From contig NZ_JAIQUM010000002.1 in the NCBI RefSeq assembly GCF_020075705.1, positions 62,001 to 126,000 on the forward strand: DNA of 64,000 nucleotides, in the 5' to 3' direction. The position numbers were made by a program, and so were the translations under genes. The DNA is from Metabacillus rhizolycopersici. Lineage in GTDB: Bacteria; Bacillota; Bacilli; Bacillales; Bacillaceae. Shown piece by piece: positions 33,676 to 42,751 of this stretch. The notes beneath the pieces were generated by a model. The model did no database searches. It was not told the DNA's origin and saw only the letters and a program-made list of their open reading frames with translations. How positions within the stretch are numbered: position 1 is the stretch's first letter; every line of letters starts with the position of its first letter.

Positions 33676-34047
33676 TTATGAAGCAAATAAAGCACCAATT
33701 ATGTATCCAAGATAAGCGACGATAAGTCCACCACCATAGGTGATTCCTGTATAAATTAAAAATTCCCTTTTATATTTCTTTACATACAACTGTATCATTT
33801 CTAATTTGAGGGTAGAAAAGGTAGTAAAAGCACCCATAAAACCTGTCCCAAAGAAAAGGGCAATCATTGTATTAGCTTCTATCCCTGTGATAATGCCCAA
33901 TATAAAGGCGCCCACTAAATTTACAGTAAGAGTACCGATCGGGATTCGGAATGAGGATTTATTATTTAACATTTGACTAAGATAAAAACGGGCTATTGCT
34001 CCAAAAAAGCCTCCAACCCCTACCAATAATAGATGAATTAGCATCAC
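33676..34047 (-). CDS. crcB: Fluoride channel subunit CrcB/Fluc (second)
   Basis: A 123-residue four-helix membrane protein that exports toxic fluoride ions. Family marks are [15 protein letters not shown], the conserved Asn in [14 protein letters not shown] and the [17 protein letters not shown] segment with the Phe residues that line the pore. Its ATG overlaps the stop of the upstream crcB by four bases, so the pair is translationally coupled. Two different subunits in tandem usually mean a heterodimeric channel (family knowledge). Confidence 0.94.
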   Translation of the reverse strand: MMLIHLLLVGVGGFFGAIARFYLSQMLNNKSSFRIPIGTLTVNLVGAFILGIITGIEANTMIALFFGTGFMGAFTTFSTLKLEMIQLYVKKYKREFLIYTGITYGGGLIVAYLGYIIGALFAS

Positions 34048-34418
34048 GACTGTTGTTCCTCCATACTAACTTTAAAACCTAATCGACTCATCAGTAAACC
34101 TCCAGCAATACTGACAAAAATATAGAGAATTCCTATTAGAAACCTCCCACTTTCAAACAACTCGACCGTTTCAACACTTAATGTTGAGAATGTTGTAAAT
34201 GAGCCAACAAACCCTGTTCCGATAGCAGTTTTCAGCGAAGAGGAAAGGGAAAATCTCTTAAAGAAATTGGTCGTGAGCCATGACAATAAGAAGCTTCCGA
34301 ATAGATTAATGCTTAATGTCGCATAAGGAAACGAACTATTCATAAAAAAAGAGATTCCAATCAAATATCGTAAAATTGCACCTAAAAAACCCGCGATGCC
34401 TACATATAAATAAACCAT
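34044..34418 (-). CDS. crcB: Fluoride channel subunit CrcB/Fluc (first)
   Basis: A 124-residue partner of the following gene, with [15 protein letters not shown], the Asn in [15 protein letters not shown] and [17 protein letters not shown]. Four hydrophobic helices are present. GGGAGAG precedes the ATG. It heads a two-gene unit with its own terminator at 33598. I looked for a fluoride riboswitch in the 135 bases upstream and did not find one. That space holds the terminator of spoVR. Confidence 0.94.
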   Translation of the reverse strand: MVYLYVGIAGFLGAILRYLIGISFFMNSSFPYATLSINLFGSFLLSWLTTNFFKRFSLSSSLKTAIGTGFVGSFTTFSTLSVETVELFESGRFLIGILYIFVSIAGGLLMSRLGFKVSMEEQQS

Positions 34419-34445
34419 TATGATCTCTCCCGATTAGATAATAAA

Positions 34446-34480
34446 AAAGACTCCTGCTAATAATACTAGCAGGAGTCTTT
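34446..34480 (-). terminator. Terminator of spoVR
   Basis: AAAGACTCCTGCTA and its complement form a perfect 14-bp stem with a 7-base loop, followed on the minus strand by TTTATTAT. It lies about 75 bases after the spoVR stop. Confidence 0.85.
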
Positions 34481-34553
34481 AGCCAATGACAGTTAAAAGT
34501 AAACACTATCTTTGTTGTTTCAATTTAAAAGGCTACTGAACACACAATATCCC

Positions 34554-35966
34554 TTATAAATATTTCCGCGAAACACTCTTCCCATCATACGTAAACAGCA
34601 CTGGCTTACTCTCTAACACACTTTCCAAATGAACCGGACGCCCCCAAAGTTGGTACACATACGGCATAACTTTTTCTAAATACTTTAGATCTAGCTCAAT
34701 ATCCTCAAACCAATGTTTTAAATAAAGTTCATTGTTTTTCAAGTAGTCTCCATCATTAACAGTGATATAAGGAAATCCGCCATTTACTCGCATACTAATA
34801 AGTTGATCACGAACCGCTTCCCACTGCTTATCTACAACCTTGTAATCTCGGCCTTGTTTTTGAAACAGATACATATCCTCGCGCATGACAAGGTCCTTCG
34901 TTAAATAATTACGAATAAATGATATATCTGATTCAACTTCGCGTACCTCAAACATTTTTTCCCGACCTGATCCAGGTTTTGCACCGAATTTTTTCATCTC
35001 TTCCGTTGGATTGTTATAGCGTTCCTCAATATCCTCAAAGATTTTCAAACCTAAATAATAAGGATTAATACTCGTTTTAGACGGTTGGACAACACCCGCA
35101 TTTAGCTTAGCAAATTCAATTGATTCAGCAGATGATAAATCTAATTCACGGATGATTCGTTGATGCCAGTAAGATGCCCAGCCTTCGTTCATGATTTTCG
35201 TTTCAAGCTGTGGCCAAAAGTATAGCATTTCCTCACGCATCATCGTTAAAATGTCACGTTGCCAATCTTCAAGCTCCCGACTGTATTCTTCAATAAATAA
35301 TAGGATATCCTTTTCTGGAGCTGGTGGAATCTTCCGCTTTTTCTTTTTCACTGAACGAACTGGCTCTTGTTTATGATCAAGCTTCCAAAGGTCATCATAT
35401 GGGGTAATTGTTTTTTCCTCTTCTTCTACATCTATATCATTAATAGACCACGCTAGTTTTGGACGAACAAGTGACGGATCAATATGCTCTTCAATCGAAA
35501 GGACCGCATCTAAAAACGTTTCTACTTCCTGTCTTCCGTATTGAATTTCATACTGCTTAATTCTCTCTGCCGTTGCTGACATACTTTCAACCATCTCACG
35601 CTTCGTATTACCGAAACGTGCATTATTCTTAAAGAAATCACAATGAGCTAAAACGTGGGCTACAATCAATTTATTTTGGATAAGAGAGTTTGTATCTAAT
35701 AAAAATGCATAGCAAGGGTCTGAATTTATAACTAGCTCATATATTTTGCTTAATCCTAAATCATATTGAAGCTTCATTTTATGAAATTGTTTTCCAAAGC
35801 TCCAATGTGAAAATCGTGTTGGCATACCATAAGCGCCAAATGTATAAATAATATCAGCAGGACAAATTTCGTATCTCATTGGGTAAAAATCTAGCCCAAA
35901 CCCTTTTGCGATCTCTGTTATTTCCCCAATTGCATATTCAAGGGCCTTTTGATCAGAATCTTTCAT
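34554..35966 (-). CDS. spoVR: SpoVR family protein (spore cortex synthesis)
   Basis: A 470-residue soluble protein of the SpoVR family, needed for normal spore cortex formation in B. subtilis; the biochemical role is unknown. Recognisable blocks are the N-terminal [20 protein letters not shown], the conserved [14 protein letters not shown], the [12 protein letters not shown] segment, and [12 protein letters not shown] with [12 protein letters not shown] in the C-terminal half. GGGGGGAG precedes the ATG. It is monocistronic with a strong terminator. Sigma-E control is known in B. subtilis; I did not identify the site here. Confidence 0.96.
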   Translation of the reverse strand: MKDSDQKALEYAIGEITEIAKGFGLDFYPMRYEICPADIIYTFGAYGMPTRFSHWSFGKQFHKMKLQYDLGLSKIYELVINSDPCYAFLLDTNSLIQNKLIVAHVLAHCDFFKNNARFGNTKREMVESMSATAERIKQYEIQYGRQEVETFLDAVLSIEEHIDPSLVRPKLAWSINDIDVEEEEKTITPYDDLWKLDHKQEPVRSVKKKKRKIPPAPEKDILLFIEEYSRELEDWQRDILTMMREEMLYFWPQLETKIMNEGWASYWHQRIIRELDLSSAESIEFAKLNAGVVQPSKTSINPYYLGLKIFEDIEERYNNPTEEMKKFGAKPGSGREKMFEVREVESDISFIRNYLTKDLVMREDMYLFQKQGRDYKVVDKQWEAVRDQLISMRVNGGFPYITVNDGDYLKNNELYLKHWFEDIELDLKYLEKVMPYVYQLWGRPVHLESVLESKPVLFTYDGKSVSRKYL

Positions 35967-36126
35967 GGTCTCCCCCCTAAGCCTATTCTTAACATAATGT
36001 ATGAGCCTAAAGGAGAAAAGATGCTAATGACCAATGATGTAGTGGTGCCTTTAAAAGCAAAATCATAGTAGAAGATCTTCTCTCGTTCATGGTTGGACGA
36101 AAAAAACGATTGATTACAATTAAAAG

Positions 36127-36355
36127 ACCCCCCTCTTCTTTCTCACTAAATCTTGAGGTTAGGATTTTACTGTCCGTTACGAATGCGATAAAGCGAGACT
36201 TCCATCAGTGGGGTTTTCCTTATACCCCACTGATGGATAGCGAGACTTATCGGGCTTTTACGGGCAGTTAGTTATCCTCCACCTTCGCCTCTTTGTGATC
36301 CACTCAAGCTTAGAGGTGGGGGTATTACTGCCCGTTAATGCGGGATAAAGCGTTA
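36127..36355. repeat. Dispersed repeat family B, largest copy (composite with central hairpin)
   Basis: The left half (36127-36201) carries ATTTTACTGTCCGTTACG and AAGCGAGACTTCC. A perfect 12-bp hairpin CCATCAGTGGGG/CCCCACTGATGG (36202-36236) forms the centre. The right half (36237-36280) is an imperfect inverted repeat of the left (CTTTTACGGGCAGTTAG). A further direct copy (36277-36355) reads CTCTTTGTGATCCACTCAAG, AGAGGTGGGGG, ATTACTGCCCGTTAATGCGG. It fills the space between spoVR and the ferritin-like gene and stops five bases from the latter's stop codon. Confidence 0.8.
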
Positions 36356-36359
36356 GAAA

Positions 36360-36788
36360 CTATTTCGCTTTCACAAAATAGTATAAAAACCATACTGCAT
36401 GATTTTGTTCATCTGCTGCTGCTCTTTGAAAAGCTTCTTTCACAAACTGGTTTGTTGCCTCATCTGAAATCTCTAAATAAAAATCCACTGTCTGTTGCTC
36501 ATCTTTTAAGGCGAATTCCAAGCCATTCAAATAGGTGTTGGGACATTTTTCACTAACTTTTGGTTCTGGCTGACGTCCAGTTAAACTGCCATAAATTTGA
36601 ACAAACTGTTGAAAATGTTTCACTTCATCTTGACGAATTTCAAGAATTTGTTTTCTTACCCCTTCACTTGAAGCCAGTTCTGCCAACTTCGTGTAACAAT
36701 GAATCGCACTATACTCCCCATTAATCGCCTTTTCGATATTAGATATCAACTTATTTGTTTGTCTATTTGAGTTATCGTAATAATACAT
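36360..36788 (-). CDS. Ferritin-like/rubrerythrin-type diiron protein
   Basis: A 142-residue four-helix-bundle protein. Putative metal ligands are in KAINGEYSAIHCYTKLA (Glu), EIRQDEVKHFQQF (Glu-x-x-His), FALKDEQQTVDFY (Glu) and RAAADEQNHAVWF (Glu-x-x-His). GGGAGG precedes the ATG. There is no rubredoxin domain, so it is only rubrerythrin-like. Such proteins in spore formers have been linked to peroxide detoxification or spore coat, but I cannot assign a role. Its 3' end touches the repeat at 36127-36355. Confidence 0.78.
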   Translation of the reverse strand: MYYYDNSNRQTNKLISNIEKAINGEYSAIHCYTKLAELASSEGVRKQILEIRQDEVKHFQQFVQIYGSLTGRQPEPKVSEKCPNTYLNGLEFALKDEQQTVDFYLEISDEATNQFVKEAFQRAAADEQNHAVWFLYYFVKAK

Positions 36789-37128
36789 ATGTTAACCTCC
36801 CTTTTCCACTCCTTTATCTTACGAATGTTAAAAGAGGAAGATGCCTAGATAAAGCCATAGTTTTAACGCGAACACTTGCATTTCACTTAGCTGTTGTCTA
36901 TTGAAAATCCATTCGAGAAACAAAGATACTAGATTCATACTTACCAACACCCTTGTTATAGAACACCAAAAACTGACGATCCAATGTAGCAATCTGTAAA
37001 ATTAAGTTCATTGATTGAAGAATTGGGAATGAAATGTGGTAAGATTGAATGAGGCTTCCTATGAAATTGATATCTATTCTCTTTCATGTCGGATAAATTC
37101 GTTTATTTTAATATGTGAGGTATTTTTC

Positions 37129-37572
37129 ATGAGATTAACAAATTACACTGATTACTCGCTTAGGATATTAATTTATTTAGCAACAAAACCCGAAAATGAA
37201 CTTTCTAATATAAAAGAAATTGCGGACATTTATAATATTTCAAAGAACCATTTGATGAAGGTTACCTATGAACTAGGCAAAATGAATATAATTGAAACGA
37301 TTCGTGGACGGAATGGCGGAATACGCTTAGCTCACTCCCCAGCTGACATTAATATCGGAGAAGTCGTCCGCAAAACAGAAGAAGATTTCCATATTGTTGA
37401 ATGCTTTGACGATGATCGTAACCAATGTATCATCTCTCCCGTCTGTGGTCTAAAGCATGTTCTAAATAAAGCATTACTTGCATACTTAGATGTACTTGAT
37501 CAGTATACCTTAGCTGATTTGGTTACGAATCAAGATTCGTTATTGGCTTATTTCTCGATGAAAAAAGAGTAG
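37129..37572 (+). CDS. nsrR: Nitric-oxide-sensing repressor NsrR (Rrf2 family)
   Basis: A 147-residue Rrf2-type regulator. The N-terminal winged helix starts MRLTNYTDYSLRILIYLA. The DNA-reading helix is in NISKNHLMKVTYELG, followed by the wing IRGRNGGIRLA. The Fe-S ligands are three Cys in VECFDDDRNQCIISPVCGLK, with the spacing of B. subtilis NsrR. It binds a 4Fe-4S cluster and releases DNA on reaction with NO (established for NsrR). The start is ATG 37129 with GTGAGGT upstream. No hmp or nas genes lie in the window, so its targets are elsewhere. Confidence 0.93.
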   Translation: MRLTNYTDYSLRILIYLATKPENELSNIKEIADIYNISKNHLMKVTYELGKMNIIETIRGRNGGIRLAHSPADINIGEVVRKTEEDFHIVECFDDDRNQCIISPVCGLKHVLNKALLAYLDVLDQYTLADLVTNQDSLLAYFSMKKE

Positions 37573-38097
37573 ATACTTAAGAGAATGCGTCGGAGAACGG
37601 TAAATGATATCCCATTATCTAAAAGTCCAGCTTTTTTCTCTGTTTATCATGATTCTCAAGGGCCTATCTCTTTTCATACTCCAGTAACTTTTCTTCAGCC
37701 TTCATATCCCTAGTGCAGACAAATCTAAAACGCTCTAAACGATGAATTTAAATATTAAAAAACTGATTTGCTCAAATAGCTGTCAAATTAAAAAATACGA
37801 ACGAAAAAGGCCAATTTCCTTTCATAGTGAAGAGATTGGCTCTTTTCGTTCGCCATATTTATATAGTATAAGTGCCATTAAATGCTATTTTAGCAAGCGG
37901 TAATTTATATCAAGAACATAAACTTATAACTCAAACTTCGCAGGGGGAAGCCAGCAAATAAGCCTTGATATAGTTAGGTAGGCCGCCACTCCATTGCCTT
38001 TACAAAAGTAAAAGTGAACATTGCATTAATACCAATACCCAGTACTGACAATACCAGCAAGTATTTCTATTTTAATCGTTGTTTGACGTTTTTCATA
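37573..38097. other. Gene-free spacer between nsrR and adenine deaminase
   Basis: About 525 bases with no credible gene. The only clear structure is the hairpin at 37798-37852. Confidence 0.5.
37798..37852. terminator. Long hairpin, probable terminator for convergent nsrR and ade
   Basis: CGAACGAAAA..CCAAT pairs with ATTGG..TTTTCGTTCG across about 20 bases. A/T runs inside the stem make it usable on both strands. Confidence 0.55.
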
Positions 38098-38100
38098 ATT

Positions 38101-39825
38101 CTATATCCCAACGTTAATATGCTCAAATGCAGTAACATCAAATAATCCTTTATCCGTTAATTTTATTTCTGGGATGACAGGTAAACATAAAAAGGATAAA
38201 ATCATAAAAAGATTTTGTGATTGGTTACCCACAACTTTTTCAAGATTTTCATGTAAGCTTAATAGTTGATCCACTACCATTTCATACGGTTGATCAGACA
38301 TTAACCCTGCGATTGGAAGTTGAACTTGCGCCAAAATTTCACCTTTATCAACGATCGCTAAACCACCTTGCATGTTACGTAATGCTTCGATTGCGACGAT
38401 CATATCCTCGTCATTCGTACCAGCTGCTACAATATTATGTGAATCGTGAGCTATTGTTGATGCAATTGCTCCAGATTTTATTTTTGTCCCGTGAACAATC
38501 CCTAAACCAACATTACCAGTATGATGATGTCGTTCACATACAAGCATTTTTACATAATCCTTTTCTAAATTGCTTTTAAAACAGCCCGCTTCAATATCTA
38601 CATGGTCAACTCTTTTTCTTGTGATTATTTTCCCTGGTAAAATCTCGATAATATTTGCCTTTTGACCTTCTTCAAGTGGTATTTGCAACATTTTTTTTGT
38701 GATTGGTTGGATGTTTACCGATTGCATAATTGATATCGGAATAGCTACTTGTTCATAATTTAACGTGCTATTTACGTTAATAATTTTGCCATTTTTGATT
38801 ACTTTATGAATGGTTAAATCATGAAGATTATCGACTATTAATAAATCTGCAATATATCCTGGCGCTACAGCACCTTTGTTTTCAATTCCATGGCATACTG
38901 CATTATTAATGGTTGCCATTTGGATTGCAATGAGAGGATTAAGCCCGTTTTTAACAGCAAGTTTTATTGCGTGATTTATTGTCCCTTCAGCAATTAATTC
39001 ATCAAGATGTTTATCATCTGTGCAAAAGGAAAATCTCGTACTATTTTTTTCTGTAATAGCAAGTAAAATTGCTAATAAATCTTTGGCAGCAGAACCTTCT
39101 CTTACTAAGACGTTAAAACCTTTCCTCACTCGAGTTATTGCCTCATGCACATTGACAGCCTCATGGTCATTTCTTATCGAAGCTATACTATATATATCTA
39201 GTACTTCATCACTTAAACCCGCGGCATGGCCATCAATGATTCCTTGCTTTTTTCTAACCATTTCAATTTTTTCCATCAAAGATTGTTCTACATTCACAAC
39301 TGAAGGATAATCCATTACCTCAGCTAAACCAATGACCTCATCATATGCCAAAAATCCTTTCAAATCTTGAGCGGAGACTGTTGCCCCGTTGTTCTCAAAT
39401 CTTGTTGCAGGAACACTAGATGGAAGTTTCATTAAGATATCCACAATAGAATTTGAAGCATCATCTATCATGAATTTAATTCCTTCTACCCCTGATACAT
39501 TTGCAATTTCATGTGGATCTGTGACAACTGTTGTGATTCCATGCTTTATGATTGCTCGAGAGAATTCGGCTGGTCTCACCATTGTTGATTCAATATGAAT
39601 ATGTCCATCAATTAATCCAGGAATTATGTATTGATTTGATACATCAATTGCTTTTTCATTTGATTCAAAATGACCAATTCCAACAATATACCCTCGATAT
39701 ATAGCAACATCAGCTTTAAAGATTTCTAAAGAAAACACATCGACAATCTCACCGTTCTTTAAAATAAGATCTACTGTTTGAATATTTTTAGCTTTTTCAA
39801 TTAAGTCTGAAATTAAATTCATCAT
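38101..39825 (-). CDS. ade: Adenine deaminase
   Basis: A 574-residue metal-dependent amidohydrolase converting adenine to hypoxanthine in purine salvage. Metal-site motifs are GLIDGHIHIEST, the TTVVTDPHEIANV block, IIDGHAAGLS and FCTDDKH. The C-terminal domain has the family's RHHHTGNVGLGIVHG and SHNIVAAGTNDEDM segments. The start is the ATG at 39825, six bases after GGAGG; an ATG directly abutting that site is less likely. The leader contains a hairpin (39850-39885) with a T run, but no purine riboswitch is recognisable. Upstream lies a decayed sugar-kinase tail. Confidence 0.95.
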   Translation of the reverse strand: MMNLISDLIEKAKNIQTVDLILKNGEIVDVFSLEIFKADVAIYRGYIVGIGHFESNEKAIDVSNQYIIPGLIDGHIHIESTMVRPAEFSRAIIKHGITTVVTDPHEIANVSGVEGIKFMIDDASNSIVDILMKLPSSVPATRFENNGATVSAQDLKGFLAYDEVIGLAEVMDYPSVVNVEQSLMEKIEMVRKKQGIIDGHAAGLSDEVLDIYSIASIRNDHEAVNVHEAITRVRKGFNVLVREGSAAKDLLAILLAITEKNSTRFSFCTDDKHLDELIAEGTINHAIKLAVKNGLNPLIAIQMATINNAVCHGIENKGAVAPGYIADLLIVDNLHDLTIHKVIKNGKIINVNSTLNYEQVAIPISIMQSVNIQPITKKMLQIPLEEGQKANIIEILPGKIITRKRVDHVDIEAGCFKSNLEKDYVKMLVCERHHHTGNVGLGIVHGTKIKSGAIASTIAHDSHNIVAAGTNDEDMIVAIEALRNMQGGLAIVDKGEILAQVQLPIAGLMSDQPYEMVVDQLLSLHENLEKVVGNQSQNLFMILSFLCLPVIPEIKLTDKGLFDVTAFEHINVGI

Positions 39826-39847
39826 ACCCATCCTCCGTTTATAAAAA

Positions 39848-39886
39848 GAAGGCGGATAAGTTATCTACAAATAACTCTACCACCTT
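39848..39886 (-). promoter_or_regulatory. Possible attenuator hairpin in the ade leader
   Basis: On the minus strand AAGGTGGTAGAGTTAT pairs imperfectly with ATAACTTATCCGCCTT, followed by CTTTTTAT, 20 bases before the ade ribosome site. It may end the upstream relic's transcript or attenuate ade. Confidence 0.4.
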
Positions 39887-39903
39887 GCTAATTGTTATTT
39901 ACT

Positions 39904-40005
39904 TTAACCTTCTAAACGATTTTTAACTTCATGAAAAGTTGGCATTCCTTGTTGGGCCCTAATTTCTCAACTGTAAGAGAAGCTGTAGCATTTACGAGTT
40001 GAATA
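39904..40005 (-). pseudogene. C-terminal remnant of a PfkB/ribokinase-type kinase
   Basis: On the minus strand one frame reads LVNATASLTVEKLGP and, after a one-base shift, another reads AQQGMPTFHEVKNRLEG before a stop. Together this is the usual end of ribokinase-like proteins (NA-x-A-A-LTV-x-KLGAQ-x-x-(I/M)PT-x-x-EV). The rest of the gene is gone or unrecognisable upstream. Confidence 0.65.
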
Positions 40006-40195
40006 TTTATTTAAACCATATTCTCCTGCAATAGCATAAACCCCTTACTATCAGTTTAGCCATCCCTCTTGCTACTGACAAATTGCTACACTTATACTAC
40101 CCATTTATTACATTTATTCTAACGAACGATTTTCGCAAAAGCCAGTAAAAAAAGCGTTGGAGTGGATATCAATCACTTCTCTATTCCCTTAAAGA
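40006..40195. other. Spacer upstream of the kinase relic
   Basis: No gene is seen. Traces of an open frame (GEYGLNKYS) continue upstream of the kinase tail for about 40 bases. Confidence 0.35.
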
Positions 40196-40226
40196 CCAAA
40201 AAACGCTCCTATAAACTAGGAGCGCC
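40196..40226 (-). terminator. Terminator of the DUF3889-like gene
   Basis: CGCTCCTA and TAGGAGCG form the stem; on the minus strand TTTTTTGG follows. Confidence 0.8.
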
Positions 40227-40562
40227 TTTTATTTTTACTACATTCACTGTTATAAGTTTGGCTGTTTTCGGATTAAACACCACATCGACATTTACAATAA
40301 ATACTTCATTCCTTTGCTTTACCTTAACATGGAATATATCCTTTGCTTCTTCTTCATTAACGGCTTCACGTTTTACATATTTGTAATCAATAAGTTGTGA
40401 ATCAGGATACTTTTCCTTTACAGATGAAAGTGCAATCCGACTCCACTTTTCATAATCAACTTCCTCAACATTCTGTTCTCCATATGCTTTTATGCCGGCT
40501 GTTAAAATAAGCGTTAGTGCTACTAATGTGAAAAGTATTTTTGATACGGCATTCTTTTTCAT
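40209..40562 (-). CDS. Secreted DUF3889-type protein
   Basis: A 117-residue protein with an N-terminal signal sequence (MKKNAVSKILFTLVALTLIL, likely cleaved after IKAYG or nearby). The small mature domain reads like the DUF3889 family: YEKWSRIALSSVKEKYPDSQ, followed by strands FHVKVKQRNEVFIVNVDVVF. Function unknown; it is probably exported to the cell-wall space. I choose the ATG at 40562, five bases after a GGAGG. It precedes no other gene on this strand and ends inside its own terminator hairpin. Confidence 0.7.
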   Translation of the reverse strand: MKKNAVSKILFTLVALTLILTAGIKAYGEQNVEEVDYEKWSRIALSSVKEKYPDSQLIDYKYVKREAVNEEEAKDIFHVKVKQRNEVFIVNVDVVFNPKTAKLITVNVVKIKGAPSL

Positions 40563-40661
40563 CATTTCCTCCATCCTCCTTTAATACTGCCATTAATTTA
40601 CCCCAATTTTTAAAATCATATTCTTATCTAAAAATACAGAGTGTGACAATCCTTTTTCGCA

Positions 40662-41636
40662 TCACTGCAAAAATTCACGTACTGCATACTTTGCCATAAC
40701 GAGCCCTACTTCTTTATTTCGGTCCCACTCTTCATCAAAAACTGAAATAGGAGGATTTGTTTCTTCAACGGGAAAACTAAGCTCGATTGTTACCGCTGGT
40801 CTTTTATATGTTTGAATAAACCAATCAGTGAACCCCCCTCCAATTGCATTACTTGGTGGATATTCAATTGTATATCCCGTTACGTCTGCAATCTTTTCAA
40901 CTAATCGATAATCCCGTTGAAGATTCCAAATTTCATTAAAATAGTACCAATAAATGACACGACCGGATGTATGGTAAGAGGCTGATATCAAAGGATTGAT
41001 TTGTTTAGTGAAGGACAAAAGTGCTTTTGTTTCTTTTGCTTCAAGAGACATTTGTCCTTTGTAATGTGAATAAGATGCATTTGTCCGGTTCCCCTCTATT
41101 CTTTCCCAACCAGCTGGATATTGACGATTAAGATCCACACCTAACCCATTTGCCTTCCATCTTGAAAAGTCTTCTTTCCCTTCATTCATCCCTACATATA
41201 CATCTTGTAATAGAAGTGGCAGCTTTTTTATGCCTTCTTGTTGGATTGTCACACCGTCAGGATTGACCATGGGGACAAACCAAATTGATATACTATCCAA
41301 TACATTAGAATCATGTCCATATAACGAGTTACCTTCCTCAAATGCCAATGCATATTCTTCAATCATCTTCATGATGACATGTGTTGAGAGCCACTCTCGT
41401 CCATGATGACTACCTGTTATAAAAATCGATTGTGCGCCATTTCCAACCTTAACGGCTAAAAGATCTCTTCCAAATTCGGATTTGCCGATTGATTTCATCT
41501 CTAACTGGTATGTTTTAGCAAATTCTTGTAAGTGATCCTTCATTCGCTCATATGTATACTTTTCTGTTGTGGCAGCATGACCATGAGTAATAACTACAAA
41601 GAAAAAGAAAAACAATAAAAAAAACGTTCTCAGCAT
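40662..41636 (-). CDS. Secreted M14-family zinc carboxypeptidase
   Basis: A 324-residue exported metallopeptidase. The N-terminal signal is MLRTFFLLFFFFFVVITHGH with likely cleavage after HAA. The zinc ligands follow the M14 pattern: His and Glu in TGSHHGREWLS, the second His in ISASYHTSG. The catalytic Glu is in AVTIELSFP. The substrate-binding Asn-Arg pair is in GVDLNRQYPAGW. The open frame extends 44 codons upstream, but a clear signal peptide begins at the ATG used here; AAGGGTG is twelve bases before it. Close relatives act on peptidoglycan peptides or gamma-glutamyl links, so cell-wall turnover or spore germination is possible. Confidence 0.83.
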   Translation of the reverse strand: MLRTFFLLFFFFFVVITHGHAATTEKYTYERMKDHLQEFAKTYQLEMKSIGKSEFGRDLLAVKVGNGAQSIFITGSHHGREWLSTHVIMKMIEEYALAFEEGNSLYGHDSNVLDSISIWFVPMVNPDGVTIQQEGIKKLPLLLQDVYVGMNEGKEDFSRWKANGLGVDLNRQYPAGWERIEGNRTNASYSHYKGQMSLEAKETKALLSFTKQINPLISASYHTSGRVIYWYYFNEIWNLQRDYRLVEKIADVTGYTIEYPPSNAIGGGFTDWFIQTYKRPAVTIELSFPVEETNPPISVFDEEWDRNKEVGLVMAKYAVREFLQ

Positions 41637-41800
41637 TTTTATGTACAACACCCTTTTTCTTTTTATTTTTCCATTCCATTTTCTTTTTATAAGGGAAATG
41701 ACTTCCAAACCCGTTTTAACAAAATCACCAAGTTTTTCACAGTAAGAAAAAAGGAAAAACACATACAATAATCATATCTCCTTAAGATGGAGGGATACAA

Positions 41801-42040
41801 TTGAACAATGTTGATTACGATAAGGCACTGTATTACACACATCGTTCACAATGGGATAACCTACTCATATTAATGGTCCGAACAAAAGACGATTTTCTTT
41901 CTAAGAAAATTGAACTTTTTTTACATGCATATAACTACGAAAACGACTACAAGGAAGTCGAAAAACAGTTATATTCATTGCTTAGATATATTGATCACGC
42001 TGGTGAACCACAGGAGATGGAATATCTTCAACAGGTATAA
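41801..42040 (+). CDS. yhdB: YhdB-like small protein
   Basis: A 79-residue protein resembling B. subtilis YhdB: MNNVDYDKALYYTHRSQWDN, then LLILMVRTKDDFLSKKIE and LLRYIDHAGEP. It is soluble and helical, with no known function. The start is TTG 41801 with GGAGGG six bases before it. It is divergent from the M14 peptidase and ends before a hairpin terminator. Its position near pgcA, nsrR and spoVR matches the general region in B. subtilis. Confidence 0.78.
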   Translation: MNNVDYDKALYYTHRSQWDNLLILMVRTKDDFLSKKIELFLHAYNYENDYKEVEKQLYSLLRYIDHAGEPQEMEYLQQV

Positions 42041-42137
42041 ATTAACGGATGCAGTTTGATTGTACTCAAACATAAGCTTATTTATTCGTGCGAGACTACA
42101 ATTCAGTTTAATCCGAAAACTAAGGTCAAACATTGAA

Positions 42138-42196
42138 AAAGAAGCTGGCACTTGGATAGTATGTATCTTACTATCGAATGTCAGCTTTTTTTTGCA
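42138..42196 (+). terminator. Terminator after yhdB
   Basis: AAGCTGGCA pairs with TGTCAGCTT, with an inner GATAGT/ACTATC stem, followed by TTTTTTT. Confidence 0.85.
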
Positions 42197-42309
42197 TTTC
42201 TATACACCTTCTACAATCTATTTACAATGTACAAAAGAAATTACTTACTAAATTTCCGATTTTCCCCTTTTATCCTAAGAAATAAAAACCTCTAAATATT
42301 CTCCATTTG

Positions 42310-42358
42310 TTGACACAACTGTTCATACTGTATATACTATACATATACAGTATGAACA
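42310..42358 (+). promoter_or_regulatory. Promoter overlapped by a GntR-type palindromic operator
   Basis: TTGACA (42310), exactly 17 bases, TATACT (42333) is a near-consensus vegetative promoter. The palindrome 42320-42358, with arms TGTTCATACTGTATAT and exact complement around a 7-base centre, covers the -10 box and start region. It is well placed for autorepression by the GntR protein encoded next. Confidence 0.8.
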
Positions 42359-42373
42359 AAGAAGGTGAATAAT

Positions 42374-42745
42374 TTGAATATCATCATTACCAACTCAAAC
42401 GATCAACCAATTTATTTTCAAATCAAAACTCAAATCAAAGAACAAATTTTGCACGGTGAGCTTATTGAAAAAGAGAGTTTACCTTCAATTCGAAAGCTCG
42501 CAAAAGAATTACAAATTAGTGTCATCACAATTAAAAAGGCATATGAAGAACTCGAGCGTGAAGGTTTTATTGAAACATTCCCAGGAAAAGGTTCATTTGT
42601 AGCTGCGCAAAACAAAGAACTTTTAAAGGAAAAGCAGTTAAAAGTCATAGAGGATCAATTAGCAAAGGTGATTAATGATAGCAAAGCTTTCGATATTCGT
42701 TTAGATGAGTTAATTGAAATATTAACATTACTATATGAGGAGTGA
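42374..42745 (+). CDS. GntR family (YtrA/YhcF-type) repressor
   Basis: A 123-residue regulator: a winged-helix DNA-binding domain (PIYFQIKTQIKEQILHGELI, PSIRKLAKELQISVITIKKA and GFIETFPGKGSFVA) plus a short C-terminal helical pair, the YtrA subfamily layout. The start is TTG 42374, six bases after GAAGGTG; an in-frame GTG overlaps that ribosome site. It heads an operon with an ABC ATPase and permease, like yhcF-yhcG in B. subtilis or ytrA in the ytr operon. The exact palindrome at 42320-42358 is its probable operator, so it most likely represses its own operon until an envelope-related signal arrives. Confidence 0.88.
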   Translation: MNIIITNSNDQPIYFQIKTQIKEQILHGELIEKESLPSIRKLAKELQISVITIKKAYEELEREGFIETFPGKGSFVAAQNKELLKEKQLKVIEDQLAKVINDSKAFDIRLDELIEILTLLYEE

Positions 42746-42751
42746 GCTAGA

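Noticed and set aside
34419..34553. Fluoride riboswitch upstream of crcB
   Set aside because: The segment GGCTAAAGACTCCTGC looked suggestive, but the 5' half of the motif is missing and the sequence is fully explained by the spoVR terminator.
39826..40100. Purine riboswitch upstream of adenine deaminase
   Set aside because: None of the conserved loop sequences are present; the region is a kinase-gene relic plus a simple hairpin.
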